A DNA stretch of 64,000 bases from Sphingomonas sp. LR60 (GTDB lineage Bacteria; Pseudomonadota; Alphaproteobacteria; Sphingomonadales; Sphingomonadaceae), in NCBI RefSeq assembly GCF_036855935.1, contig NZ_JASPFK010000001.1:965501-1029500 (forward strand). The letters are read 5' to 3'. Shown piece after piece: positions 21,667 through 30,349 of this stretch. The notes beneath the pieces are model-generated. The model did no database searches, had not been told where the DNA came from, and was given only the letters and a program-made list of their open reading frames with translations. Every line of letters starts with the position of its first letter. Within the stretch, counting starts at the first letter, position 1. The position numbers were made by a program, and so were the translations under genes.

Positions 21667-22114
21667 TGATCGAGCGAGTAACGAGATATAGTGGGTGGCT
21701 GTTCTGCGCGGCGGCGTTGACGCTGGGCAGCGGGGTGGTGGTGCGCGCGCAGGGCGGGCAGCGCGACGTCTGGAACGGGGTCTACACCGCCGAGCAATCC
21801 GCACGCGGCAAGGTGGCCTATGCAGAGAATTGCGCGGCCTGCCACGGCGACACGCTCGCCGGCATCGACGTGGCGCCCGCGTTGGCGGGGGCGCTTTCCT
21901 CAACAACTGGACCGGCACTTCCGCGGGCGATCTGTTCTCGCGGATCAAGACGACGATGCCGTTGAGCGCACCCGGCAGCCTGAGCGGAAAAACGGTCGCC
22001 GACATCGAAGCCTATATGTTCGAGGTCAACGGCTTCCCGGCGGGCAAGCTGCCGCTGCCCCCGAGCCAACCGATGGCAGCGGGGATCGTGATCGCGCCAA
22101 AGCCGGTCGGATAG
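21666..22114 (+). CDS. c-type cytochrome, electron acceptor of the quinoprotein (one frameshift)
   Basis: About 149 residues when repaired: signal peptide (about 1-31), single haem site CAACH near residue 55, and a C-terminal part with distal SAPGSLSG and EVNGFPAGKLPLP. ATG overlaps the quinoprotein stop by one base, so they are translationally coupled. The frame breaks in the G run 21887-21891; adding one G joins the two halves as ALAGGAFLNNW. It probably carries electrons from the PQQ enzyme to the terminal oxidase. Confidence 0.82.
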
Positions 22115-22148
22115 ACGCTGCGATCCTTGCCTGCGGGCGAGCGTGGCG

Positions 22149-22925
22149 TCACTCCCCGCGCCACGCCGGCACGCGCTTCGTCTTGGCAAGGAAGTCGGCG
22201 ACGCCGCGCCGGAAGTCCTCGCTGCCGTAGACCTGCTCGATCAGCGGCTCGATCGCGGGCAGGCCGTCGAAGGTCATTCGCCGCAGCGTCTCCTTCGTCG
22301 CCCGCGTGGTAAGCGGTGCATTCTCGGCTGCGCGCGCGCACAGCGCCGCGACCTCCGCGTCGAGCGCCTCGCGCTCCACCACCTTCAGCAGGAACCCGCT
22401 GGCGTGCAGTTCCTCCGCTGTGACGATCTCGCCGAGCAGCACCATCCGCCGCGCGATCGCCACGCCGATCGCGTTGCCGATCCGCGCCACGCTCGCGGCG
22501 GACAGGCAATTGCCAATCGTGCGCCCGATCGGTGACCCGAACCGCGCATCCGGCGTGGCGAGGCGGAAGTCGCAGGCCGCGCTGATGTTGAGCCCGCCGC
22601 CCACGGCCCACCCTTCCACCACCGCGATCGTCGCGCAGGGGATGGCGTCGACCGCGCCCATGCACTCGTCGATCTCACGCTCATAGGCGACGCCCTGCGC
22701 ACCCTCGGCATAATCGGCGAATTTGGTGATGTCGGTGCCGGAGATGAACGCCTTGCCGCCAGTGCCACGGAAGGTGACGACCCGTACCGAGCGATCGTCG
22801 GCGATCGTGCGCGCGGCGTCGCGTAGCTGAAGCCACATCGCCCCGGTCAGCGCATTATGCGCGGCAGGGTTGTCGAAGCGGATGTGGACCGCGGCGCCCT
22901 CGCGCGAGACGACGACCCCGCTCAT
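22149..22925 (-). CDS. Enoyl-CoA hydratase/isomerase family protein
   Basis: 258 residues, crotonase fold. It shows AFISGTDITKFADY (oxyanion hole and acyl-CoA pocket) and VEGWAVGGGLNISAACDFRLAT, the crotonase signature. The usual catalytic Glu positions fall around SPIGRTIGNCLS, where they are not obviously conserved, so isomerase, hydratase or hydrolase activity stays open. The start overlaps the CoA-transferase stop by four bases (ATGA), so the two form an operon. It should process the CoA ester made by that transferase. Confidence 0.85.
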   Translation of the reverse strand: MSGVVVSREGAAVHIRFDNPAAHNALTGAMWLQLRDAARTIADDRSVRVVTFRGTGGKAFISGTDITKFADYAEGAQGVAYEREIDECMGAVDAIPCATIAVVEGWAVGGGLNISAACDFRLATPDARFGSPIGRTIGNCLSAASVARIGNAIGVAIARRMVLLGEIVTAEELHASGFLLKVVEREALDAEVAALCARAAENAPLTTRATKETLRRMTFDGLPAIEPLIEQVYGSEDFRRGVADFLAKTKRVPAWRGE

Positions 22926-24109
22926 GCCGTCGCCTCTGCGGTGGCGGGAAGCAGACCGCGCTCGGCCAGTTCACGGCGGATCTCGGCGTCGTGTTCGTTG
23001 AGCAGGGGCGGCGGCAGGCGGACCTCCTGCGGCGTGCCGCGCATCTTGACCGGGAAGCCGAGTGACCGGAACTCGCCCTCGATCGGGTGGGGAACCTGCA
23101 TCACCATGTCGCGGGCGACCGCCTGTTCGCTGACCACCGCCTCGCCATAATCGAGGATCGGGGCGGCAGGCACGCCGGCCGCGAGCAACGCGTCGATCCA
23201 CTCCTGACTGGTGCGCGTAAGAAAGGTCGGCGCGAGTTCCGCGATCAACGCCTCACGATTGGCGACGCGCGCAGCGTTGGTGGCGTAATCCGCATGATCC
23301 TGCAGCTCGGTCCGGCCGATCACCTTTAGAAAGGCGAGCCACAGTCCTTGGTTCGCCGCGCCGATCACGAACCAGTCGTCCGACGCGCGTACGGCCTGAT
23401 AGGGCGCCGACATGCGGTTGGCCGAGCCGATCGGCGCTGGCGCGCGGCCGGTGCCCCAATATTCGGTCGTTTCCCAGATCGACAGCCCCATCGCCGCCTC
23501 GAGCAGCGAGGCATCGATATATTGCCCGAGCCCTGACGCCTGCCGCCCGATCACCGCGCTGAGGATGCCGTAGACCGAGAAGAGCCCGGCCCCGAGATCG
23601 GCGACCGCGATCGAATTCTTCGCAGGCTCCATGCCGGGAAAGCCGTTCGAGCTGAGCACGCCCGACATCGCTTGCGCGATCAGGTCGAAGCCCGGGCGCT
23701 GCGCCCAAGGTCCGGTCTGGCCGAAGCCCGAGATGCTGGCGTAGATCAACCGCGGGTTGAGCGCGGCGAGCGTCTCATAGTCTATGCCGAGTCGCTTGGC
23801 GACGCCGGGACGGGCATTCTCCACCACGATATCGGCGGTCTGCACGAGCGCGTAGAGGACCGCGCGGTCGGCTTCGTCCTTCAGATCGAGCGTGATGCTG
23901 CGCTTGTTGCGGTTGAGCGCGAGGAAGCCGGGGCTATCCTCGCCCTTGAGCCGGAAACCCATCGAATGGCGCGTGGAATCGCCGGTGCGCGGCGGCTCGA
24001 TCTTGATGACGTCCGCGCCCATGTCGCCGAGCAACATGCAACAGAACGGCCCCGCCATCACCTGCGAGATGTCGAGGACCCTCAACCCTTTCAGCGGCAG
24101 TTCCGGCAT
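22922..24109 (-). CDS. Class III CoA-transferase (CaiB/BaiF family)
   Basis: 395 residues, interlocked-dimer CoA-transferase. The N-terminal LKGLRVLDISQVMAGPFCCMLLGDMGADVIKIE is diagnostic, and DSTRHSMG and LNRNKRSITLDLKD follow. The catalytic Asp is expected in the FSVYGILSA-preceding VADLGAGL segment. It activates a carboxylic acid with CoA from a donor such as succinyl-CoA. The start at 24109 has a GGAGAGGAG ribosome-binding site. It is transcribed divergently from the second quinoprotein with an operator copy between them, linking it to the same regulon. Confidence 0.9.
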   Translation of the reverse strand: MPELPLKGLRVLDISQVMAGPFCCMLLGDMGADVIKIEPPRTGDSTRHSMGFRLKGEDSPGFLALNRNKRSITLDLKDEADRAVLYALVQTADIVVENARPGVAKRLGIDYETLAALNPRLIYASISGFGQTGPWAQRPGFDLIAQAMSGVLSSNGFPGMEPAKNSIAVADLGAGLFSVYGILSAVIGRQASGLGQYIDASLLEAAMGLSIWETTEYWGTGRAPAPIGSANRMSAPYQAVRASDDWFVIGAANQGLWLAFLKVIGRTELQDHADYATNAARVANREALIAELAPTFLTRTSQEWIDALLAAGVPAAPILDYGEAVVSEQAVARDMVMQVPHPIEGEFRSLGFPVKMRGTPQEVRLPPPLLNEHDAEIRRELAERGLLPATAEATA

Positions 24110-24162
24110 GTGCAATCTCCTCTCCTGCGGCGTCGCAAATCCCTGCGACTGACCGTCACGGA

Positions 24163-24177
24163 TCATATTGTATAGGA
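24163..24177 (+). promoter_or_regulatory. Proposed GntR operator copy 4 (divergent CoA-transferase / PQQ dehydrogenase)
   Basis: TCATATTGTATAGGA keeps the left half-site exactly and has a degenerate right half identical to that of copy 1. It lies in the 157-base divergent spacer and could act on both transcripts. Confidence 0.5.
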
Positions 24178-24266
24178 TCGAACGGCTTGCTAGCACCGTT
24201 GAAATAACAGGACAACGTTGCGGCCGCTCGCATGGAACGCAACGTCGCCAGACAGGAGAGCGAAGC

Positions 24267-26183
24267 GTGGCCAGCAGGATCAGGCGCCGGATGCGCGATA
24301 TCGTGCGCGCGGGAACGATGATGGCCGCGGCACTCGTGCCGGCGACGTCGGTGTTGGCGCAGGCAAAAGGCGACTGGCAGGGATACGGCCGGGACGAAAG
24401 CCATGCGCGCTTCTCGCCGTTGACGGAAATCACGCCGGCAAACGTCGCGAAGCTGCGGCAGGTGTGGAGCTATCATATGCGGCCGGCCGGAACCGCGGGC
24501 GAGACGATCCCGATGCCCGACAGCGTTCCCGCGAAATTCCGTACCGGCTTCTCTCCCTCCGAGGCGACGCCGCTGGTGGTGAAGGGCGTCATGTATCTCG
24601 CGACGCCGTACAAGCGTGTCGTTGCGCTCGATGCCGCGACGGGCAAGGAACGCTGGGTATTCGAGCTGCCCGGCAACGACCAGCCGTCGACCCGCGGCGT
24701 CGCTTACTGGCCTGGGGGCAAGGGAACGGGCGCGCGGATCGTCTTCGGCACGCGGACCGGCAAGCTGTTCGCACTGGACGCCGCAACCGGTCAGCCGGCG
24801 GCGCGCTTCGGCACGGCGGGCGCGGTGAACATGAAGACGCCCGAGGTAATGAACGGCACGCGCGCACCGCTCGGCATGAGCAGTCCGCCGGCGATCTATC
24901 GTGACATCATCATCACCGGCTCGCGCGTGCAGGAGATGCCGGTCAAGGGGCCGGCAGGCGACGTGCGCGGCTGGGACGCGCGCACCGGCAAATTGCTATG
25001 GACCTTCCACACCATCCCGCAGCCGGGCGAGCCGAACTTCGGCACATGGGAAGGTGACAGTTGGCGCCAGCGCTCGGGTGCCAACGTCTGGACCTTCACG
25101 CTCGTCGACGACAAGCGCGGCATCGCCTATCTGCCGGTCGGCGCGCCGACCTTCGATCGCTGGGGCGGCGATCGCAAGGGGCAGAACCTGTACGGCAATT
25201 CGATCGTCGCGGTCGAAGCGGCGACGGGCAAGTACCTCTGGCATTTCCAGACGGTCCACCACGACATCTGGGACGTCGACCTGCCATCCGCCACGCTGAT
25301 CGAGGTGCGACGTGGCGGGCGCACGATCCCGGCGATCGCGGTGATGAACAAGACCGCGATGATGTTCATCCTCGATCGCGTCACCGGTAAGCCGCTCTAT
25401 GACGTGCGCGAGGTGCCTGTCCCCACCGACACCGACGTTCCCGGCGAGCAACCATGGCCGACGCAGCCGATGCCGGTCACGCCGCCGCCACTGGCGCGCC
25501 TGAGCTATGCCGCGAGCGATCTTGTCGACGGTCCCCCGGCGCACCGTGCGGCGTGCGAGAAGCTGGTCGCCGACCTGACGGTTGCGCCGAGCCGGACCTT
25601 CCAGCCGCTCCGCGCCGATTCTGCGATCAACTTCTTTCCGGGCAGCCTCGGCGGAGTCGACTGGGGCGGGGGCGCGTTCGATCGTGGCAGCGGATTGTAC
25701 GTCATCAACATCAACAATCTCGCCAGCCCGCAGCAGCTTGCCCTCCAGCCCGACGGCAGTTGGGGGATGAAGGCGGGTTACGCCTATTTCCAGGACTCCG
25801 AGACGGGGCTGCCATGCCAGAAGGGGCCGTGGGGCGAGCTGGTCGCGGTGAACGTTGACACTGGCGCGATCGCGTGGCGCAAGGTGCTCGGCACGAACAC
25901 CGACCCGGCCTTCGCTGCGAATGGCGTCATCAGCGCCGGGGGGCCGATCACGACCGCGAGCGGGCTTACCTTCATCGGCGCGACGCGTGACGCGACGATC
26001 CGCGGCTTCGAGACGAAGAGTGGCGCTCTGCTGTGGTCGGCACCGCTGCCCGCCTCGAATTACGGCACGCCGATGACCTATCGCGCCGCCGACGGGCGAC
26101 AGATGCTTGCCGCGATCGCGACCGGCGGCTTCGCCTCGCAACCCGCCACCAGCGACCAGGTCGTCGCGTTCGCCGTCCGCTGA
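24267..26183 (+). CDS. PQQ-dependent dehydrogenase (quinoprotein), second copy
   Basis: 638 residues: signal peptide to about residue 33, then a quinoprotein propeller. WQGYGRDESHARFSPLTEI starts the first blade; VHHDIWDVDLPSA carries the catalytic Asp; AATGKERW and DTGAIAWRK are docking repeats. GTG 24267 has AGGAG upstream; ATG 24291 is an alternative. It is shorter than the first quinoprotein, lacks its Pro/Gly insert and is clearly diverged, so it probably oxidises a different intermediate. A small cytochrome c follows 11 bases after the stop. Confidence 0.9.
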   Translation: MASRIRRRMRDIVRAGTMMAAALVPATSVLAQAKGDWQGYGRDESHARFSPLTEITPANVAKLRQVWSYHMRPAGTAGETIPMPDSVPAKFRTGFSPSEATPLVVKGVMYLATPYKRVVALDAATGKERWVFELPGNDQPSTRGVAYWPGGKGTGARIVFGTRTGKLFALDAATGQPAARFGTAGAVNMKTPEVMNGTRAPLGMSSPPAIYRDIIITGSRVQEMPVKGPAGDVRGWDARTGKLLWTFHTIPQPGEPNFGTWEGDSWRQRSGANVWTFTLVDDKRGIAYLPVGAPTFDRWGGDRKGQNLYGNSIVAVEAATGKYLWHFQTVHHDIWDVDLPSATLIEVRRGGRTIPAIAVMNKTAMMFILDRVTGKPLYDVREVPVPTDTDVPGEQPWPTQPMPVTPPPLARLSYAASDLVDGPPAHRAACEKLVADLTVAPSRTFQPLRADSAINFFPGSLGGVDWGGGAFDRGSGLYVININNLASPQQLALQPDGSWGMKAGYAYFQDSETGLPCQKGPWGELVAVNVDTGAIAWRKVLGTNTDPAFAANGVISAGGPITTASGLTFIGATRDATIRGFETKSGALLWSAPLPASNYGTPMTYRAADGRQMLAAIATGGFASQPATSDQVVAFAVR

Positions 26184-26194
26184 GGAGGATCACC

Positions 26195-26518
26195 ATGAAG
26201 CGTATCGATCTGGCCGTCCGCCTCGCCGCCGGGTGTGTCGCTTCGGGGCTGCTCGGCGCGGTGGCGTTGGCGGCGCAGCAGCCTGCCACGCCGACGCTCG
26301 GCCCCGGGCTGGAGTTGATCAACGAGCGCTGCGGCTATTGTCACACCACCAATCAGGTCTTCGCCGCGCGCAAGACAGCGGCCGAATGGCCGGCGGTGGT
26401 CCAAGCGATGATCGCCCGCGGTGCCGAGCTGTCGCCCGAGGAGCAAAAGGTGATGGACGACTATCTGGTCGCCACGCTCGCGACGGACCGCAAGCCGGCG
26501 GTCGCGGCGGTGCAGTGA
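26195..26518 (+). CDS. Small c-type cytochrome/quinohemoprotein partner
   Basis: 107 residues with a signal peptide (about 1-27) and one CGYCH haem site near residue 47. The C-terminal half (EWPAVVQAMIARGAELSPEEQ) resembles the short cytochromes found with PQQ dehydrogenases. The ribosome-binding site GAGGAGGAT begins within the preceding stop codon. It presumably takes electrons from the second quinoprotein. Confidence 0.85.
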   Translation: MKRIDLAVRLAAGCVASGLLGAVALAAQQPATPTLGPGLELINERCGYCHTTNQVFAARKTAAEWPAVVQAMIARGAELSPEEQKVMDDYLVATLATDRKPAVAAVQ

Positions 26519-26526
26519 GGAGGCGG

Positions 26527-26547
26527 GGGCGGGCGCGCTGCCCGCCC
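26527..26547. terminator. Bidirectional hairpin between convergent genes
   Basis: GGGCGGGC / GCCCGCCC, a perfect 8-bp stem with a five-base loop, centred in the 35-base gap between the cytochrome gene (plus) and the SMP-30 gene (minus). Confidence 0.7.
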
Positions 26548-26553
26548 TTGGTA

Positions 26554-27558
26554 TCAGCGTGCGTAGCGCGGCAGCACACCTGCCACCTTGGTTTGCAGCC
26601 GATACACGCTGGTCGAGGCCGTGATGTAGAGCGTGTGGCCGTCGCCCGCGAAGGCGAGGTTCGCCGCCACCTCCGGGAGCACGATCCGTCCGAGGACCTT
26701 GCCTTCGGGCGAGATCACGCGGATGCCGCCAGGCCCGGTCGCCCAGACGTTGCCGCGCCGGTCGATCTTGAGCCCGTCTGCGCCGCCTGCGCCATCGGCC
26801 GGGAAGGCGATCAGCACGCGCCGCCCTGACAGCGCGCCGTTGCGGCCGACCTTATAGGCGTAGATCGTTCCTGGCGGGCCGTAATCGGTAACGTACAGCG
26901 TCTCCCCGTCCGGCGAGAAGCCGATGCCGTTGGGCAGCTTCAGATCGGTGATGACCGGCGTCAGTGTGCCGCCGACGTATCGGAACACGGCATTGTAGGG
27001 CAGTTGCTTGGCGGGATCGCGATCCATGCCGTTGTAAAGCCCGAACGGGGGATCGGTGAACCACAGCGCACCATCGGCGGCAAAGACGAGATCGTTGGGA
27101 CTGTTGAGCCGCTTGCCGCGATAATCGGTGATCAGCGGCGTGATGCGACGATCGGCGCCGATGCGTACGATCCGGCGGGCGCCCATCTGCGTCATCAGGA
27201 CAGTGCCGTCGCGATCAGGGGCGAGCCCGTTCGGCCCGATACTCTTGCCCGCGGGCGGATTGGCAAGGCCGCCGGCGTTGGCGATCAGTTCCTCGACACG
27301 GCCTGCGTCGTCGACCGAGCGCAGCACGTCACCGCTGACGTCCGAGAACCAAAGCCGGTTGCCGTGCCACAATGGTCCCTCGGTGAAGGAGAAGCCGGTC
27401 GCGACGCGCTCGACCGTTGCCTCCGGCGCGATCAGCGCGTCGAGCGCCGGATCGACACGCTCGATGTGCGGTGCGGTTTGTTGTGCGGCGGCGGCGGCGT
27501 GGACCGCCAAGGGCGCGACGAGTGCGCAAGCGATCAGGGAAGGGCGCCACATCGTCAT
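26554..27558 (-). CDS. Exported SMP-30/gluconolactonase family lactonase
   Basis: 334 residues: signal peptide to about residue 25, then a six-bladed propeller. Metal ligands are recognisable as Glu in SFTEGPLWH, Asn in LNSPNDLVF, Asn in LPNGIGFSPDG and Asp in GADGLKIDRRGN. It hydrolyses lactones in the periplasm, a typical step after PQQ oxidation of a cyclic hemiacetal or sugar-like alcohol. It overlaps the small gene upstream by four bases. Confidence 0.85.
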   Translation of the reverse strand: MTMWRPSLIACALVAPLAVHAAAAAQQTAPHIERVDPALDALIAPEATVERVATGFSFTEGPLWHGNRLWFSDVSGDVLRSVDDAGRVEELIANAGGLANPPAGKSIGPNGLAPDRDGTVLMTQMGARRIVRIGADRRITPLITDYRGKRLNSPNDLVFAADGALWFTDPPFGLYNGMDRDPAKQLPYNAVFRYVGGTLTPVITDLKLPNGIGFSPDGETLYVTDYGPPGTIYAYKVGRNGALSGRRVLIAFPADGAGGADGLKIDRRGNVWATGPGGIRVISPEGKVLGRIVLPEVAANLAFAGDGHTLYITASTSVYRLQTKVAGVLPRYAR

Positions 27559-27971
27559 ACCGCGTCGGTGAGCAGGACGAGATAGTCCCGGTTGAGCACG
27601 GTGCGCTCGATCAGCGGCCAGTTGCGCTCGTGCACCTCGGAGCGGATCCAGACCTGCCGTTGCTCCTCGCTCTCATACGTAAGCTGGAAGCGATAGTTGA
27701 CGCCCGCAGGCGGCGCCGGCTGTCCCTGGATCACGCTGCGCAGCTTGAGCATCTTGAGGTCGATGAAGCCGCGGCCGCGGAAGCTCTGCGCGGCGGGCAG
27801 AAAATGCCGGTGGAAGGCGTCGAGCATCTCCTGCTCGCGCGCCGGGTCGACCGCGAGGTCGCAGTAGAGCACGATCGGCTTGTTCTTGGTCGCGAAGGCG
27901 CGGCCCGCGCCGGGCAGCGCCAAGCCGGTGCCCGCAGCGGCGATCAGGTGCAGGAGGGAGCGGCGTTTCAT
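27555..27971 (-). CDS. Exported antibiotic-biosynthesis-monooxygenase-like small protein
   Basis: 138 residues with an N-terminal export signal (MKRRSLL, cleavage near 25) and one ferredoxin-like alpha/beta domain of the dimeric barrel type: IVLYCDLAVDP, EQEMLDAFHRHFLP, then strand pairs. Such domains can be cofactor-free oxygenases, isomerases or binding proteins. No catalytic residues can be named. It lies between the lactonase and a cupin in one minus-strand operon. Confidence 0.65.
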   Translation of the reverse strand: MKRRSLLHLIAAAGTGLALPGAGRAFATKNKPIVLYCDLAVDPAREQEMLDAFHRHFLPAAQSFRGRGFIDLKMLKLRSVIQGQPAPPAGVNYRFQLTYESEEQRQVWIRSEVHERNWPLIERTVLNRDYLVLLTDAV

Positions 27972-27991
27972 CGGCGATGTCCTTTCCGGTG

Positions 27992-28896
27992 TCAGCGAGG
28001 GGGAGCGTGGCGACGTAATCGGCCTTGGAGGCGAGATCGCGCGCGATCCCGATCACCATCAGTTCGAGCGGCGCGTTTCCGGTCGCCCGCAGGCTGCGTT
28101 GCGCGCCGACCTCGATCGGCAAGGCGTCACCACTGCTTAGCGGTGCCCGCTCGTCCGCGACGGTCGCTTCTCCGCTACCGGCCATGACATAGACCATCTC
28201 GCTGATCCCGCGCGCGGCAGCGCCGTCGAGCACGGCACCGGGCGGAATCAGCACATGGTCGACGAAGGCCCAGGGCGTGGCGAATACCTCGGGGCCGAGC
28301 AGGCGGCGCGAGCGGATCGCGCCCGCGGGTTTCAGGTTGGCACGATCGAACCGCACGGCGGCGAATTGCGCGACCGGGTCGACCGCCACCCCTTCGCGCG
28401 CATCGTTCAGGTCGAAATTGTCGTAGCGCTTCGTCTGCCCGACGTTGATGTTCAGCCACTGCACCGGACGGTCGGACGCATTGTAGAGCGCATGAGCGTG
28501 CCCCATCCGGTCAGGCACGGCGGCGGGGCCGACGATCGTCGCGGTGCGGCCGTCGACCGTGAATTGTGCCTCGCCATCGAGGATGACGAACATTTCCTCA
28601 CACTGATGGTGGAAGTGCTGCCCGATGCCGCTGTGCGGCGCGATCACGCCGCGGTGAACGAAGATCAGGTTGGTGGAGAGCGCATCTGCGCCGAGCAGCG
28701 GAGCGAACGACATCGTGCCGGCGCCGTCGTGCACCTTTGCGAGCTGGCGATACCGCGCCGGATCGGTGTGCCCGATCCGTTGCGCCAGTGGCCGCGCCGT
28801 GGGTGTAGGTGCGCCTGGCTGCTGTGCTGCGGCCGCACAAGCCAGCGAAAGCGTCAGCACCGTCGCGCCCCGCGCGACCGACCGAATTGGCTTCAC
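27992..28896 (-). CDS. Exported cupin-domain protein (stop codon lost by frameshift)
   Basis: About 301 residues if repaired. Signal peptide, then two cupin-like barrels: the first holds HFHHQCEEMFVILDGEAQF with the His/Glu metal ligands, the second SEMVYVMAGSGEATV. As given, the frame runs past its end into the neighbouring gene in a meaningless frame. Adding one base to the G run 27999-28003 restores a C-terminus ATLPPR and a TGA at 27994-27992. GTG 28896 is chosen because GGGAGGGAAGC precedes it. It could be an isomerase or dioxygenase-like enzyme of the pathway. Confidence 0.72.
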
Positions 28897-28961
28897 GCTT
28901 CCCTCCCGTCCACGCCGGAATTGACCGGCTTTACGCACGCTTACATCGGCCCTACACAGAA

Positions 28962-28976
28962 TCATATAGGATATAA
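28962..28976 (+). promoter_or_regulatory. Proposed GntR operator copy 5 (divergent cupin / MFS)
   Basis: TCATATAGGATATAA differs from the perfect copy at 14062 by one base. It sits in the 110-base spacer between the divergent cupin and transporter genes. Confidence 0.58.
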
Positions 28977-29006
28977 TGCGCCGGCAAACGGCGCGTCGGG
29001 AGAGCG

Positions 29007-30326
29007 ATGATGAAGGGAGCGGGGCGAACGAACGTCCGGATACGGTTGGTGGCGATGCTGTTCGTCATCAGCGCTATCGCGTTTCTCGACCGCACCAATA
29101 TCTCGGTCGCGGGCGTACAGATGCGACAGGAGTATGCGGTCGACCAGATCAGGCTCGGCTGGGTCTTCAGCGCCTTCCTGATCGGCTATGCCGCCTTCCA
29201 GGTGCCCGCGGGATGGTTGGCGGCGCGGATCGGCCCACGCCGACTGCTGACGCTGGCGCTGATTTGGTGGGGCGTGTTCAGCGTCGCTACGGCCTGGGTA
29301 CCGCCGGGCAGCGCCCATGCGATTACGCTGCTGATGCTGGTGCGCTTCGGGCTCGGCATCGGCGAAGCGGCGGTCTATCCGTCGGGAAACCAGTTCGTTT
29401 CTCGCTGGGTGCCGGCGCAGGAACGAGGCAAGGCCAACGGCCTGATCTTCGCAGGCGTCGGCGCCGGTTCGGGGCTGACCCCGCCGCTGATCAGCGCGAT
29501 CATCGCCTTCGGCGGCTGGCGCGCGTCCTTTTACGTCTGCGCCTTGATCGGACTGGTCGCCGCGGTCGTGTGGTTCGTGGTCGCGCGCGATCGGCCGCAG
29601 GAGCATTCCGCCGTCAACGAGGCGGAACTCGCATATATCGAGGCGGGCCTGCCCGACGCGGCGGGAGAGGCGGCCGGGCCGATCCCGTGGCGCGCGATCC
29701 TCAGCAGTCGCGCGGTCTGGGGGCTGTTCCTCAGCTATTTCGCGTTCGGCTACGTCATCTGGATCTTCTTCAGCTGGTTCTTCATCTATCTCGCCGAGGC
29801 GCGCGGGCTGGATCTGAAATCCAGCGCGCTTTTCGGGATGGCGCCTTTCCTGGCGATGACGATCGGGTGTCTGGCCGGCGGACTCATCAACGATGCGGTC
29901 TCGCGGCGGCACGGGCTTTATTGGGGACGGTCGGGATTAGCGATGCTGTCCTTCGCATTGACCGCCTTGTTCCTGCTCGTCGGCTCGCAGGTCGACAACG
30001 TGCCGCTGGCGGTGATGACCTTGGCGCTGGGCGGTGGCGCGATCTATTTGTCCCAAAGCTCCTTCTGGTCGGTCACGGCGGACATCGCAGGGCCGCACAC
30101 CGGGGTGGTGTCGGGCTTGATGAACGTCGGTTGCCAGATCGGCGGGGCGCTGACCGCCTCGCTGACGCCGTGGATCGCGGCCCGCTACGGCTGGGCCGCG
30201 GCGTTCGGGACCGGCGCGGGGGTGGTGGTGCTTGGCATCGCCGCCTGGGCGATCGTCGACCCGCGGCGGCTGATCGGCGCGGACCGCGCGCCCGCGCACG
30301 ACCGTGCCGCGGCGGTGGCACAATAA
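29007..30326 (+). CDS. MFS transporter, ACS family, second copy
   Basis: 439 residues, 12 predicted membrane helices. Signatures are IAFLDRTNISVAG in helix 1 and GWLAARIGPRRLL after helix 2, typical of organic-acid symporters of the ACS family. GGGAGAG lies before ATG 29007. It is diverged from the transporter at 15490 but shares its regulator site, so the cluster may import two compounds or different stages of one. The cupin gene follows on the same strand 23 bases later. Confidence 0.88.
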   Translation: MMKGAGRTNVRIRLVAMLFVISAIAFLDRTNISVAGVQMRQEYAVDQIRLGWVFSAFLIGYAAFQVPAGWLAARIGPRRLLTLALIWWGVFSVATAWVPPGSAHAITLLMLVRFGLGIGEAAVYPSGNQFVSRWVPAQERGKANGLIFAGVGAGSGLTPPLISAIIAFGGWRASFYVCALIGLVAAVVWFVVARDRPQEHSAVNEAELAYIEAGLPDAAGEAAGPIPWRAILSSRAVWGLFLSYFAFGYVIWIFFSWFFIYLAEARGLDLKSSALFGMAPFLAMTIGCLAGGLINDAVSRRHGLYWGRSGLAMLSFALTALFLLVGSQVDNVPLAVMTLALGGGAIYLSQSSFWSVTADIAGPHTGVVSGLMNVGCQIGGALTASLTPWIAARYGWAAAFGTGAGVVVLGIAAWAIVDPRRLIGADRAPAHDRAAAVAQ

Positions 30327-30349
30327 GACCGGATGGAGGGGGAGGACGC

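Noticed and set aside
22115..22148. Possible hairpin between convergent cytochrome and enoyl-CoA hydratase genes
   Set aside because: Only short imperfect pairings could be drawn; not listed as a terminator.
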